DNA of 5,124 nucleotides from Lachnospiraceae bacterium (GTDB lineage: Bacteria; Bacillota; Clostridia; Lachnospirales; Lachnospiraceae). The stretch spans positions 1-5,124 of the forward strand of contig CAAHDV010000213.1 of the NCBI GenBank assembly GCA_900770535.1, written 5' to 3'. Below are positions 1-5,124 of the stretch, piece after piece. The stretch's first letter is position 1; each line of letters opens with the position of its first letter. The translations under genes were made by a program, and so were the position numbers. Below the pieces are notes generated by a model. It was given only the letters and a program-made list of their open reading frames with translations. It did no database searches and was not told the origin of the DNA.

Positions 1-728
1 ACCGCCACGCCCATAACCAGCAAAAACAGGATCGGCTCCGTCCATGCCGTTGTAGCCAGACAGAGCACCACAAAAATCATGATGACCGCAACCACCAGAA
101 TCTTGTTCATCTCTTCATGGGTGGTCTGGATCAGGGATTTGTTCTGCACTGCCATGCCGACATAGCAGCCTTTGTCTCCGGTGATGGCTTTCATCTCATC
201 GATGGCCGTCTCGGTTTTCGGGGAATCGGATTCCTCCTCAAAGGTGATGTCCATAACTGCACAGCGGTCCTTGTAGTAATTCTTGATGTCATCCATATTG
301 ATGAAATCTTCCCCTGCGTAGACATTGACCGTAGTGTCGCACCATAGGACCTGGTCCACACCGTCAATGGCCTGAATCTTGTCTTTATATTGCTTCGCCT
401 CATACAGGCTTACGTCCTTTAGCATCAGCCGGGCTGTTCCCGGATAACCGAACTCCTTCTTCATCACATCCAGTCCCATGCTGGACTGCGCCGTGGAAGG
501 CACGTACTTGGTCAGGTCGTAGTTTACATTCACAAACAGCATTGCTACCGCACAGAAAATGCAGGCCGCAACGAACACCGACTCGATCCAGACACGTTTT
601 TCGATGATGAATCGTGCCAGACGGATGGTAAATCCGGTATCTTCTGTTCCTGTCTGCTTCTTCTCCGCTCCCTTTTTATGGGGCAGACGCGCTTTTAATT
701 TGTCTTTCAGGGATTTTTTGTCTTCCAT
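1..728 (-). CDS. MMPL/RND-family membrane transporter, N-terminal part (runs off the left edge)
   Basis: The visible 242 codons read from an ATG at 728 with no stop before the window edge, so the C-terminal part is outside. Residues 1-46 are a highly charged, Lys-rich cytoplasmic tail. Residues 48-68 form the first membrane helix, 69-209 a large extracytoplasmic porter loop, 210-228 a second helix, and a third begins near 232. The loop starts with YDLTKYVPSTAQSSMGLDVM, typical of MMPL-type RND exporters of Firmicutes, where a short polar motif follows TM1. Such proteins use the proton gradient to move lipids, drugs or other hydrophobic compounds; the substrate here is unknown. A GAGGAG ribosome binding site lies 12 nt upstream (741-746). 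The gene follows the CAP-like gene by 78 bp with no terminator between, so co-transcription is likely. The divergent TetR gene suggests efflux-type regulation. The family is well supported, the substrate is not. Confidence 0.88.
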   Translation of the reverse strand, partial: MEDKKSLKDKLKARLPHKKGAEKKQTGTEDTGFTIRLARFIIEKRVWIESVFVAACIFCAVAMLFVNVNYDLTKYVPSTAQSSMGLDVMKKEFGYPGTARLMLKDVSLYEAKQYKDKIQAIDGVDQVLWCDTTVNVYAGEDFINMDDIKNYYKDRCAVMDITFEEESDSPKTETAIDEMKAITGDKGCYVGMAVQNKSLIQTTHEEMNKILVVAVIMIFVVLCLATTAWTEPILFLLVMGVA

Positions 729-806
729 ATCTGATCTCTGCTCCTCTTTCCCTTTTTTATTTCATACCGTTCGCATGATCTGCAAACAGAAATTCTTTTT
801 CTGACT

Positions 807-1664
807 CTACCGCATCAGGATTACCATAAAATACTGTTCTCCGTCTTTCTCCGCGTGGGCCATACCAATGCGCCGATAATAATCCAGGGAATCTTTTCGT
901 TTTCCGTTGGAATCATATTTATCCTGAGTCTTGCCGATGAGCTTGTCGAAGGCGTCATCCGCGTCTTCCCTGCCGCGCAGGTAAAGTTCCCGGCAGCTGG
1001 AATTCTTCCGGTAGGAAATCTGCGCCAGGTAATCCTTCAGAGTACCCTCACCCGGAATTGCATCCCCGCTGTAGCCATTTGCCAGAGCTGCTTCCAGACG
1101 GTGTGCCGCTGCCTGGTTCAGTTTTTCATCCATGATAAATCCGGCATAACGGTCGTACTGCCGCTTTTCATCATTGCCATACTCATCTTCCCGGTCCGGA
1201 TACTCGTCGAAATACAGATCCTTTTTCTCGTCGTTTAACTGGTCAAATAAAAACTGTGTCTCTTCATCGTAACAGAACACCGGATACGCGCCACCTCCGG
1301 TATTCGGCACCCACTGGGCGGTCTTTAAGGAGCCGTTCCAGTTAAATTTATAAATGGCGTTATCAAACTGAAGATCCTGACGGTTTTTACTGCCGTCCGG
1401 CAGAAGGTAATACCAGTCATCCCCCTCCTGAGCCCAGTTCGCGCGGGCCGCCTCAGTCTCTTCCGAGGCAATTACTTTTGTAGTTCCATATGTAGAAGCT
1501 GGCTTTGTCTCAGCCACCGCGCCGCTTCCCGCCTCTATGGTGGAAGCTGCCGCCAGTGCTGTTACCGGATACTGCAGAAGCATCAGTCCCGCCGTAAAAA
1601 GTGCGACACGTAAATGGTTTGTTAAGAACCATGTGTTTTTGTGCAATTTATCTCGATAATCCAT
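807..1664 (-). CDS. Secreted protein with wall-binding-like repeats and a degenerate CAP/SCP-like domain
   Basis: This 285-residue protein starts at an ATG preceded by GGAGG with a 5-nt spacer (1670-1674). Residues 18-38 are hydrophobic and end in ALA (36-38), a plausible signal peptidase I site. There is no lipobox cysteine, so it is predicted to be exported. Residues 77-120 contain two aromatic/Gly units (WAQEGDDWYYLLPDGS and IYKFNWNGSLKTAQWV) like degenerate choline/glucan-binding repeats. Residues 138-285 follow the layout of a CAP (SCP/PR1) domain: an LNDEKK helix, MDEKLNQAAAHRLEAA, RELYLRG near 226-231, and a final RIGMAHAEKDGEQYFMVILM strand pair. The two histidines that usually line the CAP cavity are not apparent, so it may be structural or binding rather than catalytic. 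It lies upstream of the MMPL exporter in the same direction and may work with it at the cell surface. Export is fairly secure; the CAP assignment is a pattern call. Confidence 0.75.
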   Translation of the reverse strand: MDYRDKLHKNTWFLTNHLRVALFTAGLMLLQYPVTALAAASTIEAGSGAVAETKPASTYGTTKVIASEETEAARANWAQEGDDWYYLLPDGSKNRQDLQFDNAIYKFNWNGSLKTAQWVPNTGGGAYPVFCYDEETQFLFDQLNDEKKDLYFDEYPDREDEYGNDEKRQYDRYAGFIMDEKLNQAAAHRLEAALANGYSGDAIPGEGTLKDYLAQISYRKNSSCRELYLRGREDADDAFDKLIGKTQDKYDSNGKRKDSLDYYRRIGMAHAEKDGEQYFMVILMR

Positions 1665-1669
1665 AGAAA

Positions 1670-1674
1670 CCTCC
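1670..1674 (-). promoter_or_regulatory. Ribosome binding site of the CAP-like gene
   Basis: The minus-strand sequence GGAGG is separated by 5 nt from the ATG at 1664. It supports that start over any internal methionine, because the signal peptide would be lost from a later start. Confidence 0.8.
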
Positions 1675-1700
1675 GAAATTCCTCTTCATTTTCTTGCACT

Positions 1701-1729
1701 ATTATCTATGTATATGTTAAAATACACAA
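1701..1729 (-). promoter_or_regulatory. Sigma-A-type promoter for the CAP-like/MMPL operon
   Basis: On the minus strand a TTGTGT box (1724-1729) is followed after exactly 17 nt by GATAAT (1701-1706). The -10 matches the consensus at 5 of 6 positions and the -35 at 3 of 6. Transcription would begin near 1694, giving a leader of about 30 nt. The -35 box lies inside the left copy of the 12-bp repeat, a position at which a bound repressor would block RNA polymerase. No experimental data; inferred from sequence. Confidence 0.55.
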
Positions 1730-1735
1730 GTATCA
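1724..1735. promoter_or_regulatory. Putative TetR-family operator, copy 1
   Basis: The sequence ACACAAGTATCA recurs 38 bp to the right as ACACTTGTATCA, 10 of 12 positions identical. This copy is also embedded in an exact ATAC-N4-GTAT inverted repeat (1722-1733), as expected for a site bound by a symmetric dimer. It overlaps the -35 box of the minus-strand promoter. The divergently encoded TetR-family protein is the likely ligand, but that is inference from position. Confidence 0.45.
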
Positions 1736-1761
1736 GTTTCATTTGGGTCGTTCAAAATGAG

Positions 1762-1773
1762 ACACTTGTATCA
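1762..1773. promoter_or_regulatory. Putative TetR-family operator, copy 2
   Basis: This is the second copy of the 12-bp repeat, ACACTTGTATCA. With one more base on the left it reads GACAC-TT-GTATC (1761-1772), an imperfect palindrome with 4 of 5 arm positions paired. It lies 38 bp from copy 1 and about 120 bp upstream of the TetR start. It could serve autoregulation or cooperative repression. Confidence 0.42.
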
Positions 1774-1794
1774 AATTTGTCCAGAATAACACAT

Positions 1795-1800
1795 TATAAA
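1795..1800 (+). promoter_or_regulatory. Possible -10 box for the TetR gene
   Basis: TATAAA is the best -10-like hexamer upstream of the regulator on the plus strand. No convincing -35 is found at 16-18 bp, so the real promoter may depend on other contacts or lie elsewhere. It is listed only as a weak candidate. Confidence 0.25.
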
Positions 1801-1881
1801 CCTGGCCTGTTTTCTGTTTGAAATCCTGCGGAATTTCTGTTCCGAATATTTTTGCCTGAAAGCAGAAAACACATATATGAT

Positions 1882-1886
1882 GGAGG
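1882..1886 (+). promoter_or_regulatory. Ribosome binding site that decides the TetR start
   Basis: GGAGG stands 7 nt before the ATG at 1894. The same reading frame is open to a TTG at 1852, which would add 14 residues. The TTG has no Shine-Dalgarno sequence, and its extension would be translated through this GGAGG. The ATG at 1894 is therefore preferred. Confidence 0.85.
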
Positions 1887-1893
1887 TTCCTAC

Positions 1894-2487
1894 ATGGCAC
1901 AGTCAACATCCCGGAAAACCAGCATTACCGCCCGCCGGACTTACGCGCTCTTAAAGGGCGCGCTCTTTTCCCAGCTTGCTGCCCTGCCTTTTGAGCAGCT
2001 GACACTGACCGATATCTGCAACACCGCGCTGATTTCCCGTTCTACCTTTTACCGCTATTTTGAGGATAAATATGACCTGCTTCATTACTGTCTCGGTTCT
2101 ATGCTCGATGAACTTGGACTCGATGAAGATGTTCTTTATCTGACGAACCGTTCTTCCGTGCGGGATTTCCTGCGGATCCTGCTGCGTCTCATCGGCGAAA
2201 ACCGGATCCTGTACCAGAAAATCTATCATGCGAATCAGGACGGCGACCTCATGCGCATCATCCGCACCGGTCTCATCCGCATTATGAATGATAAAGTTCA
2301 GGCTGCCGAACAGAAGGGCTATCGTCTGAAACTTCCTGCCCCTATATTCGCCAGCCTGATGACTGATTTCTATTTTGATATTGTGAAATGCTATCTGGAG
2401 CAGGACGAACCCAGCGACCCGGACAGCTTCGTAGACAGCATCTGCCTGTTTATTGAACGTGACTTTTTTGCGCCGCCGGAAGCATGA
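1894..2487 (+). CDS. TetR/AcrR-family transcriptional regulator
   Basis: The protein of 197 residues has the usual length for TetR regulators. Residues 12-60 form the N-terminal DNA-binding domain: helix 1 (ITARRTYALLKGALFSQLAA), then the helix-turn-helix at about 37-57 (LTLTDICNTALISRSTFYRYF) followed by EDKYDLL. The STFYRYF segment is the family hallmark recognition helix. Residues 68-190 are mostly helical, with hydrophobic and aromatic clusters, and should form the ligand-binding and dimerisation domain; the ligand cannot be read from sequence. The gene is transcribed away from the CAP-like/MMPL pair across 229 bp containing two palindromic repeat copies. Local repression of that exporter operon, relieved by a transported compound, is the simplest model. 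The 3' end is shaped by a terminator that includes the stop codon. Family assignment is secure; target genes are inferred. Confidence 0.92.
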   Translation: MAQSTSRKTSITARRTYALLKGALFSQLAALPFEQLTLTDICNTALISRSTFYRYFEDKYDLLHYCLGSMLDELGLDEDVLYLTNRSSVRDFLRILLRLIGENRILYQKIYHANQDGDLMRIIRTGLIRIMNDKVQAAEQKGYRLKLPAPIFASLMTDFYFDIVKCYLEQDEPSDPDSFVDSICLFIERDFFAPPEA

Positions 2488-2504
2488 GCTCCGGCGTTTT
2501 TCTT
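2474..2504 (+). terminator. Intrinsic terminator of the TetR gene, overlapping its stop codon
   Basis: CGCCGGA (2474-2480) and TCCGGCG (2490-2496) form a perfect 7-bp GC-rich stem. It can be extended by two G-C pairs around an ATGA loop with one bulged A, and is followed by TTTTTCTT. The left arm encodes the last residues and the TGA stop (2485-2487) falls in the loop. On the opposite strand the hairpin has no U-tract, so it should not terminate glpK transcripts efficiently. Confidence 0.85.
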
Positions 2505-2546
2505 CCCCAGCGCGCTTCTGCTGTGTTGGGACCAGGCCATGGTTTC

Positions 2547-4261
<1,715 letters not shown>

Positions 4262-4432
4262 CCGTCCAGCTTCTGCCATATAGACCTCCCTTTTCGGATC
4301 ATAACTCTTAAGTTCTATATTGGTATTATACTTCAAAATCCACCTTCTGAAAACTTTGGTGTTAGAAATACCGTATTTGACGGTAATTTCCAGAATAGTG
4401 CCCTTCCCGGAAAGGTATTCTTCCACAGCTTC
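4262..4432 (-). pseudogene. IS3-family transposase OrfA remnant (N-terminal helix-turn-helix)
   Basis: Reading EAVEEYLSGKG, then ITVKYGISNTKVFRRWILKY, then ELKSYDPKREVYMAEAGR, this piece matches the N-terminal DNA-binding segment of long IS3-family OrfA proteins of Clostridia. In these, YLSGKG, a KYGI helix-turn-helix and RWIKKYN...LK.YDP.REVYMAE are characteristic. In intact proteins RKTT and a second helix-turn-helix normally follow; here the sequence switches to kinase-like codons directly after AGR. Upstream the frame is open for only a few codons to a TAA (4451-4453), without the usual N-terminus or a ribosome binding site. No OrfB and no terminal inverted repeats were seen. It is a dead fragment, fused in frame to the kinase remnant. 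Confidence 0.72.
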
Positions 4433-4487
4433 TGTGCTAATAAAAAGAACTTATGTTCGATAAACCATGGGCATATAGAAAAATATA

Positions 4488-4496
4488 TGGTAAAAT
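4488..4496 (+). promoter_or_regulatory. Extended -10 element before the TnpB remnant
   Basis: TGG followed by TAAAAT gives a TGN-plus-hexamer extended -10 within an AT-rich stretch. It may be the old promoter of the insertion sequence, now placed directly before an internally deleted tnpB. No good -35 was identified. Confidence 0.3.
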
Positions 4497-4513
4497 ATAA
4501 TCAGCCGAGATAG

Positions 4514-4684
4514 TTTCCATGGCTGAAGAAAGTAGACAGTCTGGCATTGTGCAAAGCACAGCTGCATCTGCAGACAGCATACAAAAGTTTCTTTCGTGAT
4601 GTTTCTGTAGGTTTTCCAAAGTTCAAATCAAAAAAGAAGCCAGTAAGAAGCTATACAACCAATTATGTGAATAATCCGGGGTGA
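4514..4684 (+). pseudogene. TnpB (IS200/IS605-type OrfB) remnant, broken at both ends
   Basis: The plus strand encodes FPWLKKVDSLALCKAQLHLQ and, continuing, TAYKSFFRDVSVGFPKFKSK and KPVRSYTTNYVNN. This is the N-terminal conserved part of TnpB-like proteins, in which WLKEVDS, a TAYKNFFR helix and GFPKFKSK recur. A TAG (4511-4513) sits immediately upstream where a lysine or glutamate codon would be expected, and a TGA closes the frame at 4682-4684. The N-terminal start segment and the whole catalytic RuvC-like and zinc-finger region are absent. About 55 of an expected 360-400 residues remain. No TnpA is nearby. The fragment shows an IS605-type element once lay here and decayed; whether the deletion was internal or at an IS end cannot be told. 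It cannot make a working RNA-guided nuclease. Confidence 0.8.
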
Positions 4685-4717
4685 AATCCATCACCTGTCC
4701 GGCGTATGGAAATCAAT

Positions 4718-4736
4718 ATTCCGTTTTTTACGGAAT
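4718..4736. repeat. Perfect 7-bp inverted repeat (hairpin)
   Basis: ATTCCGT (4718-4724) and ACGGAAT (4730-4736) pair exactly around five Ts. There is no trailing U-tract on either strand, so it is not a classical terminator. It could be a subterminal hairpin of the IS200/IS605-type remnant or a leader structure. Confidence 0.5.
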
Positions 4737-4812
4737 CACGCTTCCAGCAAAAAGGGAATCGCATTTTTCGCCCTGCATCGGAGAGCAGAGTGATGCCTGA
4801 GCGGAGGATACG

Positions 4813-4821
4813 TGCTATAAT
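4813..4821 (+). promoter_or_regulatory. Extended -10 promoter of the amidohydrolase gene
   Basis: TGC directly followed by a perfect TATAAT makes a strong extended -10. The -35 region at the usual spacing is poor, which this type of promoter tolerates. Transcription would start near 4828, about 34 nt before the gene. Confidence 0.6.
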
Positions 4822-4846
4822 ATTGAAGGAAAATAGACGATGAAAT

Positions 4847-4853
4847 GAGGGGA
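4847..4853 (+). promoter_or_regulatory. Ribosome binding site of the amidohydrolase gene
   Basis: GAGGGGA lies 8 nt before the ATG at 4862 and 5 nt before an in-frame GTG at 4859. Either could be used; the ATG is chosen as the more common codon with normal spacing. Confidence 0.7.
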
Positions 4854-4861
4854 CATTTGTG

Positions 4862-5124
4862 ATGGGAAACGAAGTCGGATTAAAAATAGAAGAAATGCTG
4901 TGCCAGCTGGCCGATGCAACGCGCATCGACGGAGAGATCTGGCGTGCAGCTTATACCCCGGAAGACAAAAACGCGAAGAACATCCTGCGTGAGTGGATCG
5001 AAGATCTGGGGCTTGAATACAGAGAGGATGCGATCGGTAACGTGTATGGGCGGTTTCCGGGGACAGAGCCTGGAACCGTACTGACGGGATCCCACCTGGA
5101 TACCGTAAAGAACGGTGGAAAATA
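4862..5124 (+). CDS. M20-family Zn-dependent hydrolase (N-carbamoyl-amino-acid hydrolase / allantoate amidohydrolase type), N-terminal part
   Basis: The first 87 residues are visible; the gene continues past the right edge. The sequence resembles the start of the hydantoinase/carbamoylase branch of peptidase family M20: a helical LCQLADATRIDGEIWRAAYT segment, a helix over NAKNILREWIEDLGLEY, then DAIGNVYGRFPGTEPG and TGSHLDTVKNGGK. In this family the histidine of SHLDT (H78 here) is a zinc ligand and the Asp two residues on (D80) is catalytic; the bridging Asp expected just after GGK lies beyond the edge. These enzymes split the carbamoyl or ureide group from N-carbamoyl amino acids, allantoate or ureidoglycolate, often in purine or hydantoin breakdown. 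The exact substrate cannot be told from this part. It has its own extended -10 promoter and is transcribed away from the debris and from glpK. Confidence 0.88.
   Translation, partial: MGNEVGLKIEEMLCQLADATRIDGEIWRAAYTPEDKNAKNILREWIEDLGLEYREDAIGNVYGRFPGTEPGTVLTGSHLDTVKNGGK

Larger units (their letters stand above)
4685..4861. other. Unassigned intergenic stretch with a hairpin
   Basis: No gene is recognisable here. One plus-strand frame stays open from 4685 to 4843 but lacks a ribosome binding site and any motif I know, so it is not called. The stretch includes a 7-bp perfect hairpin with a T5 loop (4718-4736) and the promoter of the hydrolase at its right end. It may contain the outer boundary of the decayed IS605-type element. 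Confidence 0.5.

Noticed and set aside
787..803. CAGAAA/TTTCTG inverted repeat between the CAP-like and MMPL genes as a terminator
   Set aside because: AT-rich 6-bp stem without a following U-run in the direction of transcription.
1829..1850. CGGAA/TTCCG hairpin followed by AATATTTTT in the TetR leader as an attenuator
   Set aside because: The 5-bp stem is too weak to call a terminator and nothing else suggests attenuation.
1852..1893. N-terminal extension of the TetR protein from a TTG
   Set aside because: No Shine-Dalgarno sequence precedes the TTG, while GGAGG lies at ideal distance from the ATG at 1894.
2531..2543. ACCA/TGGT inverted repeat as a terminator for glpK
   Set aside because: Only 4-bp arms and no U-tract on the minus strand.
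4437..4619. A minus-strand open frame of 60 codons opposite the TnpB remnant
   Set aside because: It is antisense to a clear TnpB fragment, has no ribosome binding site and shows no family motif.
4663..5095. Minus-strand open frames opposite the hydrolase start and its upstream region
   Set aside because: They overlap the well-supported M20 hydrolase on the other strand and have no recognisable protein features.

Overview
The window reads as a stretch of a Firmicutes genome, most likely a Clostridia/Lachnospiraceae-type gut anaerobe. This is inferred from moderate base composition, strong GGAGG-type ribosome binding sites and the flavour of the proteins. These include an MMPL/RND exporter of the Gram-positive type, a CAP-domain secreted protein with wall-binding-like repeats, and remnants resembling insertion sequences common in that family. 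No rRNA, tRNA or CRISPR array was seen.

Left third (1-1664, minus strand): the N-terminal part of an MMPL/RND-superfamily membrane transporter runs off the left edge. It sits 78 bp downstream of a gene for a secreted protein with degenerate wall-binding-like repeats and a CAP/SCP-like C-terminal domain. The two probably form one operon. A 229-bp divergent intergenic region (1665-1893) follows. It carries a promoter for the left operon and two copies of a 12-bp sequence (ACACWWGTATCA), one of them lying on the -35 box.

Middle (1894-4043): a TetR-family regulator on the plus strand is the natural candidate to bind those repeats and control the exporter operon and itself. It ends in an intrinsic terminator whose stem overlaps its own stop codon. 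Converging on it is a full-length glycerol kinase gene, glpK, on the minus strand. Its catalytic residues are intact, but the histidine through which HPr activates many Firmicutes glycerol kinases appears to be missing. No glpF or glpD lies beside it.

Right part (4044-4861): a debris island. Going rightwards it holds a histidine-kinase ATPase-domain fragment, an N-terminal fragment of an IS3-family transposase OrfA fused in frame to it (both minus strand), and a plus-strand IS200/IS605-type TnpB fragment broken at both ends. About 180 bp of unassigned sequence with a hairpin and a good extended -10 promoter comes next.

Right edge (4862-5124, plus strand): the first 87 codons of an M20-family metallo-hydrolase of the N-carbamoyl-amino-acid hydrolase/allantoate amidohydrolase type. 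It has its own promoter and ribosome binding site. I see no convincing new biological system. The most interesting items are the TetR operator pair, the three-part pseudogene mosaic that has become the upstream region of glpK, and the divergent features of GlpK and the CAP-like protein.
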